DNA of 37,686 nt from Heyndrickxia acidiproducens DSM 23148 (GCF_000374345.1 NZ_KB893991.1:25582-63267), one strand, 5' to 3'; shown: positions 25,976 to 34,991, numbered from the stretch's first letter. Notes: generated by a model from the sequence alone, not told the origin. Translations and numbers: made by a program.

Positions 25976-26947
25976 TTATTTTTGTTTGTTTAACTCCTCT
26001 TGAGCCTTCTTGATAATTTCGTCCATGTTGCCTTTTGAATCGCTTGGAACTTTACGGACATCGAATTTCAAACCGAGTTTTTTTAACTTAGCGAAAGTAT
26101 CAATATCATCTTGGTTAAAAGCCAACACCTTATTGGGTTGAACTTTACCAGGGGAGTGTGCCATAGAACCAACGTTGATTGTCTTCAATGGAACGCCGCC
26201 TTCAACCGCTCTGAGCGCATCCTGCGGGTTTTCGAAAAGAAGTAACGCGCGCTGGCCGCCAAAATGTTGATTATCTTTTGCAAGTTCGATCATTTTATTG
26301 ACAGGAACAACATGTGCCTTTACACCTGAAGGAGCGGCCTGTTGAATCAATTTCTTACGAAGTTCATCCTTAGCTACTGCATCAGATACAACGATGATAC
26401 GTGTAGGCCGTGTCGTTTTTGTCCAGGCCGTCGCTACTTGCCCGTGAAGTAAACGGGAGTCGATCCGTGCTAATACGTATTCAAATTTACCGGGGGCGCC
26501 TGCATTTGAAGGCTTGGCCGCAGTTGCAGCAGATGCAGCAGCCGGTTGTAATGTTTCAGGCCTTACTTTAACCCCTTCTTGAGCTGCGCCTAAAATATGT
26601 GCGGCAATTTCGTGCGCTGTGTTCATTGAGAAGCGTGATGAATAAGCTTCAATCAACATTGGCAAGTTCATGCCGGCAACAATTGCCCATTTGTCTTTGT
26701 GTTCTTCAAACAAGCTGTTGGCTTGGTTGAAAGGAGTTCCACCCCAAAGATCGATTAAGAACAATACTTCGTCCTGATTGTCGAAAGAGGCGATTGCTGC
26801 TTTCATTTTTGCCTTTACATCATCCGGTCCTTCGCTCGGCATCAATGTAACAGCTTTTACATTTTCCTGTTCTCCAAAGATCATCGCCCCGGATTGCAAG
26901 ATACCATTGGCAAATTCACCATGACTAGCAATGATAATTCCTACCAT
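25976..26947 (-). CDS. manX: PTS mannose-family fused subunits IIAB
   Basis: A 323-residue cytoplasmic phosphotransfer protein. The IIA domain (1-130) has the phosphorylated His9 in IIASHGEFA and the motif LIDLWGGTPFNQA. A flexible Ala/Pro linker (about 132-153, LQPAAASAATAAKP) leads to the IIB domain (155-323) with His168 in RIDSRLLHGQVATAW. It takes phosphate from HPr and passes it to the sugar held by IIC/IID. AGGAGG lies before the ATG. The fused layout equals ManX/MptA. Since a second, free IIB is encoded directly upstream, the operon has two IIB domains. Confidence 0.96.
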   Translation of the reverse strand: MVGIIIASHGEFANGILQSGAMIFGEQENVKAVTLMPSEGPDDVKAKMKAAIASFDNQDEVLFLIDLWGGTPFNQANSLFEEHKDKWAIVAGMNLPMLIEAYSSRFSMNTAHEIAAHILGAAQEGVKVRPETLQPAAASAATAAKPSNAGAPGKFEYVLARIDSRLLHGQVATAWTKTTRPTRIIVVSDAVAKDELRKKLIQQAAPSGVKAHVVPVNKMIELAKDNQHFGGQRALLLFENPQDALRAVEGGVPLKTINVGSMAHSPGKVQPNKVLAFNQDDIDTFAKLKKLGLKFDVRKVPSDSKGNMDEIIKKAQEELNKQK

Positions 26948-27026
26948 CTTTTTACCTCCTGTTCTCCTATTCTGATTGTTACAGCTTTAATCCTATAAAT
27001 AAGTTCAAAAAACCTGTAACCTGAAT

Positions 27027-27530
27027 TCAGTCATGCAGCATCTTTTCTTTTTTGAGCAGTTGGATCAGATCCATTTTTCGATCTGCAGGCACTTGGCGGA
27101 TTTCCAGTTTGATTCCTAAATCGGCTAACTTCACAAAGGATTGAACGTCTTCATGATTCAAAGAAATAAAATTAGTGACCATCTTTTTGCCCTCACAATA
27201 ACGCATGCCGCCGATATTAACCGTTTTCAAACCAACACCTGCTTCAACTACTTCCAGTACGTCTCGCGGCGAAGCAAACAACAACATGATCCTCGTTCTG
27301 TCAAACAATCGATTTTGATAAAGCTCAAGCAGTTTTTGCTTTGTGATGACGTGTGATTTGATGCTTGGCGGTGTCGCTTGTTTTAAGAGAAACTTCCGCA
27401 ACTCATCATGGGCGACTTCATCACTGACCACTAAAATTCGTTCGATCCCCATGGCTCTCGACCAAACAGTAGCAACCTGGCCATGAATCAATCGATCATC
27501 AATGCGCGCAAGTCGTATATCCATTACCAT
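27027..27530 (-). CDS. PTS mannose-family free subunit IIB
   Basis: A 167-residue cytoplasmic IIB protein with the phosphorylation site His16 in IDDRLIHGQVATVWSRA. Further family stretches are RILVVSDEVAHDELRKFLLKQA and KTVNIGGMRYCEGKK. It is the first gene of the operon. TAGGAGG stands 7 nt before ATG 27530, and the -24/-12 promoter is about 95 nt upstream. A free IIB ahead of a complete IIAB-IIC-IID set is redundant for transport. It could serve as the phosphate donor or acceptor that controls the LevR-type activator, as LevE does in B. subtilis; this is inference. Confidence 0.93.
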   Translation of the reverse strand: MVMDIRLARIDDRLIHGQVATVWSRAMGIERILVVSDEVAHDELRKFLLKQATPPSIKSHVITKQKLLELYQNRLFDRTRIMLLFASPRDVLEVVEAGVGLKTVNIGGMRYCEGKKMVTNFISLNHEDVQSFVKLADLGIKLEIRQVPADRKMDLIQLLKKEKMLHD

Positions 27531-27624
27531 CCGGCCACCTCCTACGAAAACAAGACTCAGATGCTAAAAGCCTTGTGATACGCTGAGTACAATGACACGC
27601 TTTTTTGTACTCACTAATAATATA

Positions 27625-27641
27625 TGCAAATATCGTGCCAA
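27625..27641 (-). promoter_or_regulatory. Sigma-54 (-24/-12) promoter of the PTS operon
   Basis: The minus strand reads TTGGCACGATATTTGCA. GG and GC are exactly 10 bp apart, and the match to TGGCACG-N4-TTGCA is essentially complete. Transcription would start near 27613, about 83 nt before the IIB ATG. The only GAFTGA-type activator in the window, at 20607, is the obvious partner. Confidence 0.93.
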
Positions 27642-27682
27642 AATACTGTATTGAAACCGTTGACTTTATCAGCTTTTAATTG

Positions 27683-27735
27683 ATACACAAAAAAGATACA
27701 CAAAATAATACAGTATAATATATTGTTTTGTGTAT
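27683..27735 (-). promoter_or_regulatory. Putative enhancer (UAS) for the LevR-type activator
   Basis: ATACACAA occurs at 27683-27690, extended as ATACACAAAA at 27696-27705, and in inverted form TTTTGTGTAT at 27726-27735. A further inverted pair, ATACTGTATT (27643-27652) and AATACAGTAT (27707-27716), lies in the same stretch. The ATACACAA sites sit about 70-120 bp upstream of the -24/-12 promoter start, where enhancer sites of sigma-54 activators are expected. Identity as the LevR site is inferred. Confidence 0.6.
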
Positions 27736-27937
27736 TGTTGCCATACTGCAGGATTGAAAACAAACAAATAATCAGCAAACCGATCCGTATAAGCCGGGCC
27801 AACTGGGAGTAGTGATCAGACAAATGATCTTCCTGATTGGAATTGTTAATGCAAGTTGTAATTTTTTCAATGTTATGATATGTTCTTATTGGGAACTTCA
27901 CTGTTTCATACAGCCGTGCCGTTTGTCTTGCACAGAA

Positions 27938-27953
27938 ATGAAAATGCTTACAT
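27938..27953 (+). promoter_or_regulatory. cre-like site before the methylcitrate operon
   Basis: ATGAAAATGCTTACAT matches the catabolite-response element pattern WTGNAANCGNWNNCAW except that T replaces the central C. It lies 15 nt upstream of the GGAGG ribosome binding site of the synthase gene. The mmg operon of B. subtilis is under catabolite control, which makes the site plausible. Confidence 0.5.
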
Positions 27954-27980
27954 TTTATTTTTTTGAACGGAGGATGGGAG

Positions 27981-29111
27981 ATGGAAAAAACAACGGCTCA
28001 ATTTGTCCCCGGCCTGGAAGGTGTAGTGGCCATTGAAACGGAAATTTCTTTTCTGGATACCATTGAAAGCGAGATTGTTTTAAAGGGGTATGATTTAATC
28101 GAACTATCCAAAACCAAAAGCTATTTGGACATTGTCCATTTGCTGCTGGAGGGGGTACTGCCTAATGCAGCGGAAAAGGCTGCACTTGAAGAAAGCGTAA
28201 AAGGGAATTATGAAATTCCGGATGCTGTCCTGCAAATTTTGCAGTTGCTGCCGAAAAAGACACACCCGATGGATGCGCTGCGGACGGGTGTTTCCGCGCT
28301 TGCAGGTTATGATGGAAATTTGCTCGACCGCGGGCATGAAACCAATTTGAACCGCGCCTTGCAGTTGCTTGGCCATGTTCCGAACATCGTCGCCAACAGC
28401 TACCATCTTTTACAAGGCGAAAAACCGGTAAAGCCACGCAAAGATTTATCATACAGCGCAAATTTCCTGTATATGATGACAGGCAAAGCGCCATCCGAAA
28501 TGGAAGAAAAAATTTTCGACCGCTCGCTTGTATTATACAGCGAACACGAACTGCCGAATTCCACTTTTACCGCAAGAGTGATCGCCTCGACACTTTCCGA
28601 TCTCTACGGCGCACTGACCGGTGCAGTTGCTTCATTAAAAGGCCATTTGCACGGGGGCGCCAATGAAGCGGTCATGGAAATGCTGAATGAAGCAGGCACG
28701 GTGGAAAAATTTGAAAGCTTGCTTTCTGCCAAACTGGCAAAGAAAGAAAAAATTATGGGTTTCGGCCACCGCGTTTATATGAAGAAGATGGATCCGCGGG
28801 CGCTGATAATGAAAGAAGCGCTAAAAGAATTAAGCCGCGAGCAGGGAGATGATTTGCTTTTGCAAATGTGCGAAGCCGGTGAAAAAATGATGGCGCAGGA
28901 AAAAGGCCTTTATCCGAATCTGGATTATTATGCAGCACCCGTCTACTGGATGCTTGGCATTCCAATTTCGCTTTACACCCCGATCTTTTTCAGTTCAAGA
29001 ACTGCCGGCCTTTGCGCCCATGTTATGGAGCAACATGAAAACAACCGCTTGTTCCGCCCGCGTGTGAGGTACACAGGCCTGCGCGGTTTGCATGTAAATG
29101 AAACAATTTAG
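27981..29111 (+). CDS. mmgD: 2-methylcitrate synthase / citrate synthase family
   Basis: A 376-residue citrate-synthase-fold enzyme that would condense propionyl-CoA with oxaloacetate. Conserved active-site stretches are [14 protein letters not shown] (His), [15 protein letters not shown] (His) and [13 protein letters not shown]; the Arg-rich end [13 protein letters not shown] binds substrate. The frame opens at TTG 27963, but ATG 27981 has GGAGG 7 nt upstream and is preferred. The next two genes are methylcitrate dehydratase and methylisocitrate lyase, so the methylcitrate role is favoured over plain citrate synthesis. The stop lies 16 nt before the dehydratase ATG. Confidence 0.94.
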   Translation: MEKTTAQFVPGLEGVVAIETEISFLDTIESEIVLKGYDLIELSKTKSYLDIVHLLLEGVLPNAAEKAALEESVKGNYEIPDAVLQILQLLPKKTHPMDALRTGVSALAGYDGNLLDRGHETNLNRALQLLGHVPNIVANSYHLLQGEKPVKPRKDLSYSANFLYMMTGKAPSEMEEKIFDRSLVLYSEHELPNSTFTARVIASTLSDLYGALTGAVASLKGHLHGGANEAVMEMLNEAGTVEKFESLLSAKLAKKEKIMGFGHRVYMKKMDPRALIMKEALKELSREQGDDLLLQMCEAGEKMMAQEKGLYPNLDYYAAPVYWMLGIPISLYTPIFFSSRTAGLCAHVMEQHENNRLFRPRVRYTGLRGLHVNETI

Positions 29112-29127
29112 GGAGGGGCAAGTAAAA

Positions 29128-30576
29128 ATGGCCAGTATAACGTCAACCAATGAAACTGTTGAAAAAAGAGATATTTTAATTGAAGAAATTGCCCGGTATG
29201 TGCTGGAAAAAGAGATAACGAGTACGGAAGCTTTTGAAACGGCGCGTTACGGGCTGCTGGATACGCTTGGCTGCGGCATTCTCGCCCTGCAATATCCGGA
29301 GTGTACCAAAATGCTCGGACCGGTTGTGCCTGGAACGATTGTGCCAAACGGGACGCGTGTGCCCGGCACTTCGTATGTGCTTGATCCGGTTCAAGGTGCT
29401 TTTAATATCGGCTGCATGATTCGCTGGCTTGATTACAATGACACATGGCTTGCAGCGGAGTGGGGGCACCCCTCCGATAATTTAGGCGGGATCCTGGCCG
29501 TTGCCGATTATGTGAGCAGAACGCGTGTGGCAAACGGGAAAGAACCGCTTGAGGTACGCGATGTGCTGGAAGCGATGATCAAAGCCCACGAAATCCAGGG
29601 GGTCCTCGCATTGGACAACAGCCTCAACCGGGTTGGCCTTGACCATGTATTATTTGTGAAAGTGGCGACGGCAGCTGTCGTGTCAAAGATGCTTGGCGGC
29701 GGGTTGGAAGAAATCATGAATGCCGTTTCCCATGCATGGATTGACAATGCTTCCCTCAGAACGTACCGCCACTTCCCGAATACAGGTTCAAGAAAATCGT
29801 GGGCGGCCGGGGATGCGACCAGCCGGGGAGTTGCGCTTGCTTTGATTGCGGTGAAAGGCGAAATGGGTTACAACACGCCGCTGTCCGCACCGGGCTGGGG
29901 TTTTCAGGATGTGCTGTTTAAAGGAAAAGAATTAACCCTTGCAAGGCCGTTTGGATCGTATGTCATGGAAAATGTTTTATTTAAAGTGTCATATCCGGCG
30001 GAATTTCATGCCCAAACAGCTGCGGAAGCCGCAGTGAAACTCCATCCGCAAGTCGCCGGGCGCCTTGGTGAAATCAAGAACATCACGATTACAACCCATG
30101 AGTCGGCCATCCGCATCATTGACAAAACCGGGCCCTTACATAATCCTGCCGACCGTGATCATTGCATCCAGTATATTACTGCAGTCGGCCTGCTAAAGGG
30201 TGATATCACAGCAGACGATTATGAAGACGAGGCTGCGGGAGATCCGCGTATTGATGCGTTAAGGGATAAAATGACCGTTGTCGAAAACAAAAAGTACAGC
30301 ATCGACTATCTTGACCCGAACAAGCGATCAATTGCCAATGCCGTCCAGGTTTTTTTCAAAGATGGCACAAGCACGGAAAAGGTGGAAGTCGAATATCCGC
30401 TCGGCCACCGTTTCAGAAGGGAAGAGGCCATTCCAAAAATCGTCCTTAAATTTTCAAATAACCTGGCAACCCACTACCCGGCAAAGCAGCGGGAACGAAT
30501 CGAAACGGCCTGCCTGCAGCCGAATCGCCTGGAAAATATGAAGGTGAACGAATTTGTTGAGCAATTTACTTTGTAG
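29128..30576 (+). CDS. mmgE: 2-methylcitrate dehydratase (MmgE/PrpD family)
   Basis: A 482-residue dehydratase that turns 2-methylcitrate into 2-methylaconitate without an iron-sulfur cluster. MmgE/PrpD features are seen in [47 protein letters not shown] (the conserved Asp/His/Pro region), [34 protein letters not shown], and [23 protein letters not shown] 29128 follows GGGAGGGG; the frame extends to 29098 inside the synthase gene, which I reject as start. It is the middle gene of the operon, with gaps of 16 and 15 nt. Confidence 0.95.
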   Translation: MASITSTNETVEKRDILIEEIARYVLEKEITSTEAFETARYGLLDTLGCGILALQYPECTKMLGPVVPGTIVPNGTRVPGTSYVLDPVQGAFNIGCMIRWLDYNDTWLAAEWGHPSDNLGGILAVADYVSRTRVANGKEPLEVRDVLEAMIKAHEIQGVLALDNSLNRVGLDHVLFVKVATAAVVSKMLGGGLEEIMNAVSHAWIDNASLRTYRHFPNTGSRKSWAAGDATSRGVALALIAVKGEMGYNTPLSAPGWGFQDVLFKGKELTLARPFGSYVMENVLFKVSYPAEFHAQTAAEAAVKLHPQVAGRLGEIKNITITTHESAIRIIDKTGPLHNPADRDHCIQYITAVGLLKGDITADDYEDEAAGDPRIDALRDKMTVVENKKYSIDYLDPNKRSIANAVQVFFKDGTSTEKVEVEYPLGHRFRREEAIPKIVLKFSNNLATHYPAKQRERIETACLQPNRLENMKVNEFVEQFTL

Positions 30577-30591
30577 AAAGGATGTTGCACC

Positions 30592-31509
30592 ATGGTTTGG
30601 ATTGTCAATCAGCCAACCACGCAGGAAGCCCTTGCAAAGCGCTTCAAGGACTTAATAGGAGCGCCCGGAATATTGCAAATCCCGGGGGCGCATGATGCGA
30701 TGGCCGCTTTGGTTGCAAAAAATACAGGATTCGAGGCGCTCTATCTATCGGGTGCCGCTTATACCGCGAGTAAAGGCCTGCCTGATCTCGGAATGGTTAC
30801 CTCAACAGAAATGGCAGAACGTGCGCGGGAACTTGTCCGTGCTGCTGATCTGCCGGTACTTGTTGATATCGATACCGGTTTTGGCGGTGTATTGAATGTT
30901 GCCCGCACCGCTCGTGAAATGGTGGAAGCCGGTGTGGCCGCCGTACAGATCGAGGATCAGCAGCTTCCAAAAAAATGCGGCCATTTAAATGGCAAGCAGC
31001 TTGTTGAAACGAGTGAAATGTGTGAAAAAATTAAAGCAATAAAAGAAGTAGCGCCAACGCTTATGGTTGTGGCACGGACGGATGCAAGAGGCGTGGAAGG
31101 CGTTCGGCAGGCTTTAGATCGGGCAAACGGTTATGTGAAAGCAGGCGCGGATGCGATTTTTCCGGAAGCACTGCAATCAGCTGATGAGTTCCGCATGTTT
31201 GCCGAAAAAATCAAAGCGCCGCTGCTTGCCAATATGACTGAATTTGGCAGAACGCCGTATTATACCGCGGATGAATTTGCAGAGATGGGTTATCAAATGG
31301 TGATTTACCCGGTCACATCGCTGCGCGTGGCGGCGAAGGCATATGAGCGCGTGTTTGAAAAAATTAAAAATGAGGGGACCCAAAAAAACGCCCTTTCCGA
31401 TATGCAGACAAGGAAAGAACTGTATAGTACCATTTCCTACGATGACTTTGAAGCGCTTGACCGGTCGATTGCAAAAACAGTTTTACCGGTGGCGCCTGCA
31501 GATCAATAG
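30592..31509 (+). CDS. mmgF: 2-methylisocitrate lyase
   Basis: A 305-residue enzyme of the isocitrate lyase/PEP mutase fold that splits 2-methylisocitrate to pyruvate and succinate, the last step of the methylcitrate cycle. Signature pieces are GAHDAMAALVA, LYLSGAAYTASKGLPDLG, VDIDTGFGG, IEDQQLPKKCGHLNGK with the catalytic Cys, VVARTDARGVEG, FPEALQS and NMTEFGRTPYYTADE. GAAAGGATG precedes ATG 30592. It closes the operon; a 13-bp-stem terminator follows 18 nt after the stop. Confidence 0.96.
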   Translation: MVWIVNQPTTQEALAKRFKDLIGAPGILQIPGAHDAMAALVAKNTGFEALYLSGAAYTASKGLPDLGMVTSTEMAERARELVRAADLPVLVDIDTGFGGVLNVARTAREMVEAGVAAVQIEDQQLPKKCGHLNGKQLVETSEMCEKIKAIKEVAPTLMVVARTDARGVEGVRQALDRANGYVKAGADAIFPEALQSADEFRMFAEKIKAPLLANMTEFGRTPYYTADEFAEMGYQMVIYPVTSLRVAAKAYERVFEKIKNEGTQKNALSDMQTRKELYSTISYDDFEALDRSIAKTVLPVAPADQ

Positions 31510-31527
31510 GAGGCCGGAAACACAGAA

Positions 31528-31567
31528 CAACTGCCCAAAAAATGCTCTTTTGGGCAGTTGATTGTTT
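31528..31567. terminator. Bidirectional terminator between convergent genes
   Basis: CAACTGCCCAAAA (31528-31540) pairs perfectly with TTTTGGGCAGTTG (31548-31560) around a 7-nt loop. T-rich sequence follows on the plus strand. It serves the lyase gene and the convergent stress-protein gene, whose stop is at 31572. Confidence 0.93.
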
Positions 31568-31571
31568 TTGA

Positions 31572-32450
31572 TTAAGATTTGCTGGAATTGTCCACGTTTC
31601 CTGTACCGCCCTGGTTAACATGGGCTTCTTCTTTCTTAACCGTTTCAGAAACATGTTCTTTATCATTGACCGTGTGTTTGCCAATGACAATTTCTTCTTT
31701 TTTCACTGGCTTTTTCGTGACTTCCACTTGCTCTTCTACAATCGGGACTTTTATGGTTTCGGAACCGTCAACAGGTTCTGAAGCGCTATTTTCGTCAACC
31801 GGCCTGCGTTCTACATAAACTTCTTCGTGTTGGACTGGAACATCGAAATTCCTTTCCTCTGTTTTGACCTCTTTGTTGACTTTTACTTCACCTGTTTTTA
31901 CAGGTTTTTTATTTACATGAAGTTCTTCTTCACGTACATCCAGCTTCTTTTCCTGGTTTGTCGAATAAGTTTCATCAAATTCATTCACCGGATTGGCGCC
32001 CGCTTCACCAATGGTTTGCGGGTCGGATGAGGCGTTGCCTGCTGTTTGCGGATCGGCTCCGGTTATACCTGCATCATCACCAGTATTGCCGGACCCGTCA
32101 ACATGGCTGTCATCAAGAAGTACCAAATAGTTCCCGGCGTTGATTTCCTGGGAGTAGCGGTCCAATTCACCTTGTGGAATATCAAGATTGGTGAGACGTT
32201 TTGTGTTTTGGTCGTAATAGCCTGGTGTAAAGAATTCCTTAATCTTGTCCCAAAGATTTTCATTTTCGGTGTTTGTTAATGCTGATGCATCATTTACTGT
32301 GGTACCTGTCCGGTTTTCTAAATAATCGGTATCATTTCCATTTGTGATCACAGAAATATTGGAGGGGTTATATCCTTTTGCAGTTAAGCTGTCAATGGCG
32401 TCAATCGTATCTTGTAAAGTTGGGTAGACTCCGGCAACAGTCTTTGCCAT
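31572..32450 (-). CDS. General stress protein with YflT and DUF2382 (YsnF/AvaK) domains
   Basis: A 292-residue cytoplasmic protein. Residues 1-115 match the heat-induced stress protein YflT/17M domain (AGVYPTLQDTIDAIDSLTAKGYNPSNISVITN, then ENLWDKIKEFFTPGYYD). An acidic Gly/Asp/Asn-rich linker follows. The C-terminal DUF2382 (YsnF/AvaK) domain has repeats of a basic-acidic pattern, such as EEELHVNKKPVKTGEVKVNKEV and HEEVYVERRPVDE. ATG 32450 follows AAAGGAGG. The frame reaches 32528, but those residues cover the promoter. A sigma-B promoter just upstream fits a general stress role. Biochemical function is unknown. Confidence 0.9.
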   Translation of the reverse strand: MAKTVAGVYPTLQDTIDAIDSLTAKGYNPSNISVITNGNDTDYLENRTGTTVNDASALTNTENENLWDKIKEFFTPGYYDQNTKRLTNLDIPQGELDRYSQEINAGNYLVLLDDSHVDGSGNTGDDAGITGADPQTAGNASSDPQTIGEAGANPVNEFDETYSTNQEKKLDVREEELHVNKKPVKTGEVKVNKEVKTEERNFDVPVQHEEVYVERRPVDENSASEPVDGSETIKVPIVEEQVEVTKKPVKKEEIVIGKHTVNDKEHVSETVKKEEAHVNQGGTGNVDNSSKS

Positions 32451-32485
32451 ATTTATCTTCCTCCTTTGTGGGTTACATAAATTTT

Positions 32486-32510
32486 TTACCCGCTGCAGAT
32501 AGAAGTAAAC
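32486..32510 (-). promoter_or_regulatory. Sigma-B promoter of the stress-protein gene
   Basis: The minus strand reads GTTTAC (32510-32505), 13 bp, GGGTAA (32491-32486), close to the GTTTAA-N12-15-GGGTAT consensus. It ends 35 nt before the ATG, leaving the usual room for a ribosome binding site. Confidence 0.75.
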
Positions 32511-32618
32511 AAGTTTAAACTGTTGCAAATTGTGGAAAGACAGCTGCTTTATCTCTTTACAGCGGGAAGGAAATCAGCGAACATAGAAAATGAGGCAGGA
32601 GATAGAGGAGGCTATAAT

Positions 32619-34118
32619 ATGAAAGAATCAGCGTATTTATCCTATGATGCTACCGGATTGGCACAGTGTATCAAGCAGAAAGAGGTGTCAGCAGCGGAAG
32701 TGTTTGACGCGGCCGTTTCCCGTATTGAAAACATGAACCCCGAATTCAATGCGGTCATCCGCAAGCGGTTCAAGAAAGCGCAACAGGAAATGAAAGCGCT
32801 GGAGCTGGAAAACCAGCCGTTTGCAGGAGTTCCTATGCTGCTGAAAGACATTTCCCAGGCGGTTCAAGGTGAGGGGCTGTCATCGGGTTCGAAATTATTA
32901 CAGCATAACCGCTCCAGCCGCGATTCCAATTTTACGGCAACATTAAGGGCAGCCGGTTTTTTGTTTCTGGGCCATACAAATGTACCTGAGTTCGGGCTGA
33001 AAAATATTACCGAAACAGACTGGCTCGGCCCGGCAAGAAACCCATGGCATCCGGATTATTCCCCGGGCGGATCAAGCGGGGGCGCAGCGGCAAGTGTGGC
33101 TTCAGGCATGGTTCCGGTGGCCGGCGGGAATGATGGCGGCGGTTCGATCCGCATCCCCGCATCATTTACAAGTTTAGTAGGGTTGAAGCCGACAAGGGGG
33201 AGAACGCCGGTCGGTCCGGGGGTTGGGCGCCAGTGGCAAGGTGCGGCAGTCGATTTTGTACTTTCGCGCACAGTGCGGGACAGCGCTGCGCTTTTGGATG
33301 TGCTGCAAACCCTCCAGCCGGAAGCCGCTTTTCAAACGCCGCTGTTTACCGGAAGTTTCCTGGAAGATATGGAACAGTCCCGCACGCAAAAATTCAGAAT
33401 TGCCTTTTCAACGAAATCTCCTGTGGGAACACCTGTCAGCAGGGAAGCGGTGCTCGCCGTGGAAAAAACGGCTAAGTGGCTGGCAGCGCAGGGGCATGAT
33501 GTGGAGGAACAGCAGCCGGAAGTAGACGGCAGGCGCTTGATGGAAAACTACTATTTAATGAATTGCGGGGAAATGGCCGCCGAATTGTCGGCATTAGAGA
33601 AAGCAATGGGGCGCCCGCTGACCCACGATGACATGGAGATCGTATCCTGGGTACTGTTTGAAGCGGGAAAACAAGTCACTGCAGCTGAATTTACAAGCAG
33701 CCTTGCAGCATGGGATACGGCTGCAGCCCGGATGGCGGAGTTTCATGCAACCTATGACCTTTACATGACACCGGCCACGGCTTTTTCTGCACCGAAAATC
33801 GGCGAACTGGCCCAATCCCCCGAGGAAACGCGAAAATTGCTTCAAGTCAGCCGTTTGCGGAAGTCTGAACAACAGGCGATGATATACGAAATGTTTGAAC
33901 CGAGCCTTACGTTTTCGCCGTTTACGCAACTGGCTAATTTGACCGGCCAGCCTGCAATCAGCCTGCCGGTACATCTCACAAAAAACGGCCTTCCGCTCGG
34001 CGTGCAATTCATCGCGCCAAAGGGCAAAGAAAACTGGCTGTTCCGTATGGCGCGCAGCCTGGAACAATCCGAACTTTGGGTGGGGATGGCTGGAAATCCT
34101 TGTTTTCACAATCATTAA
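32619..34118 (+). CDS. Amidase (amidase signature family)
   Basis: A 499-residue hydrolase of the amidase signature family, which uses a Ser-cisSer-Lys triad. The Lys lies in PMLLKDISQAVQG, the cis-Ser in YSPGGSSGGAAASVASG, and the nucleophile in NDGGGSIRIPASFTSLVGLKPTRGR. The GNDGGGSIRIPA variant is like that of 6-aminohexanoate cyclic-dimer hydrolases and related amidases rather than GatA, so an amide-degrading role is likelier than tRNA charging; the substrate is unknown. ATG 32619 follows GAGGAGG; the frame is open to 32523 without a better start. It is divergent from the stress-protein gene, and an RraA-family gene follows. Confidence 0.92.
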   Translation: MKESAYLSYDATGLAQCIKQKEVSAAEVFDAAVSRIENMNPEFNAVIRKRFKKAQQEMKALELENQPFAGVPMLLKDISQAVQGEGLSSGSKLLQHNRSSRDSNFTATLRAAGFLFLGHTNVPEFGLKNITETDWLGPARNPWHPDYSPGGSSGGAAASVASGMVPVAGGNDGGGSIRIPASFTSLVGLKPTRGRTPVGPGVGRQWQGAAVDFVLSRTVRDSAALLDVLQTLQPEAAFQTPLFTGSFLEDMEQSRTQKFRIAFSTKSPVGTPVSREAVLAVEKTAKWLAAQGHDVEEQQPEVDGRRLMENYYLMNCGEMAAELSALEKAMGRPLTHDDMEIVSWVLFEAGKQVTAAEFTSSLAAWDTAAARMAEFHATYDLYMTPATAFSAPKIGELAQSPEETRKLLQVSRLRKSEQQAMIYEMFEPSLTFSPFTQLANLTGQPAISLPVHLTKNGLPLGVQFIAPKGKENWLFRMARSLEQSELWVGMAGNPCFHNH

Positions 34119-34124
34119 AAAACG

Positions 34125-34153
34125 TTTTCATAGCAGGGATTTCGAAGTATACT
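34125..34153 (+). promoter_or_regulatory. Putative promoter of the RraA-family gene
   Basis: TTTTCA (34125-34130) and TATACT (34148-34153) are 17 bp apart, 34 nt before the ATG. The -35 overlaps AACGTTTTCAT, which resembles half of a catabolite-response element; the full cre pattern is not present. Confidence 0.5.
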
Positions 34154-34187
34154 AGAATTGAAACCACCAAACAAAGGGAGCGAAAAG

Positions 34188-34808
34188 ATGGAATCGATGA
34201 GGGAGAAATTTTTAAAATTGCCGGCAACCTGTATCTCAGACGCAATGAACGGGATGAATAATCTCGACCCGCAAATTAAACCATTAAGAAAAGATTTCAA
34301 ACTTGCCGGCCGGGCATTTACGGTAAAAATGCCAGTCGGGGATAACGTCGCAGTGTTAAAAGCGATCAGGGAGGCGCAGCCCGGCGATGTGCTGGTCATT
34401 GACTCAAAAGGGGATACATATCGGGCGATTGCCGGTGACTTCGTGCTTGGCATGGCCCAAACACTCGGTATCCAAGGTGTCGTGGCTGATGGTGTGATCC
34501 GGGATATTGAAGGCGTGCTCGCGCTTGATTTTCCTGTCTTTGCTAAAGGTACGACGGTTGCAGCAGGCGGAAAAGCCGGTGCAGGGGAAGTCAACATCCC
34601 GATTTCATGCGGCGGTGTACCAGTCTGCCCGGGTGATATCATTGTTGGGGATGCAGATGGTGTCGTGGTTATTCCGCAGGCCATATCCGGGGAGGTTTAC
34701 AAAAAAGCCGTTGAAAAACTGGAGAAAGATGAAAAAAGAGAAGCAAAGGTAAGCGGAAACCGGGAAGAAATTTTAAGGTATTTAGACAACATGCTGCCGC
34801 GGAATTAA
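34188..34808 (+). CDS. RraA-family protein (HMG/CHA aldolase-like)
   Basis: A 206-residue protein of the RraA/MenG-like fold. Family pieces are CISDAMNGMNN near the start, GRAFTVKMPVGDN, QPGDVLVIDSKGD, QGVVADGVIRDIEGV (the Asp-Gly-x-x-Arg-Asp motif that binds metal and substrate in 4-hydroxy-4-methyl-2-oxoglutarate aldolases), and PGDIIVGDADGVVVIP. The presence of that Arg-Asp pair favours aldolase or oxaloacetate decarboxylase activity over the RNase E inhibitor role of E. coli RraA. ATG 34188 follows AAAGGGAG; the frame opens at 34158. It has a promoter of its own, so cotranscription with the amidase gene is uncertain. Confidence 0.88.
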   Translation: MESMREKFLKLPATCISDAMNGMNNLDPQIKPLRKDFKLAGRAFTVKMPVGDNVAVLKAIREAQPGDVLVIDSKGDTYRAIAGDFVLGMAQTLGIQGVVADGVIRDIEGVLALDFPVFAKGTTVAAGGKAGAGEVNIPISCGGVPVCPGDIIVGDADGVVVIPQAISGEVYKKAVEKLEKDEKREAKVSGNREEILRYLDNMLPRN

Positions 34809-34867
34809 AATCTCTTTTAAACCGGCTAATGGTGTAATTTGTGTTACAATAGAAGAAACAATAAAAG

Positions 34868-34950
34868 CAGGGGAGCTCATGTAGCTGAGAGGGTGCCTTT
34901 TCGGGCATCGACCCTTAACCTGATCTGGGTAATGCCAGCGTAGGGAGTCA
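34868..34950 (+). promoter_or_regulatory. TPP riboswitch (THI element)
   Basis: The core CTGAGAGGGTGCC (34885-34897), ATCGACCCTTAACCTGATC (34907-34925) and TGGGTAATGCCAGCGTAGGG (34926-34945) are the conserved thiamine pyrophosphate binding blocks, in the right order. A terminator follows at 34992-35021 and the transport operon starts at 35051, so control is probably by transcription termination when TPP is present. Confidence 0.97.
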
Positions 34951-34991
34951 TATAAGGAAAAACAAGGTTTTCGTGCGTTTTCTTGAAAAGG

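Noticed and set aside
27614..27901. A 95-residue minus-strand frame with a hydrophobic stretch
   Set aside because: It spans the sigma-54 promoter and enhancer repeats; the AT-rich regulatory DNA explains the open frame.
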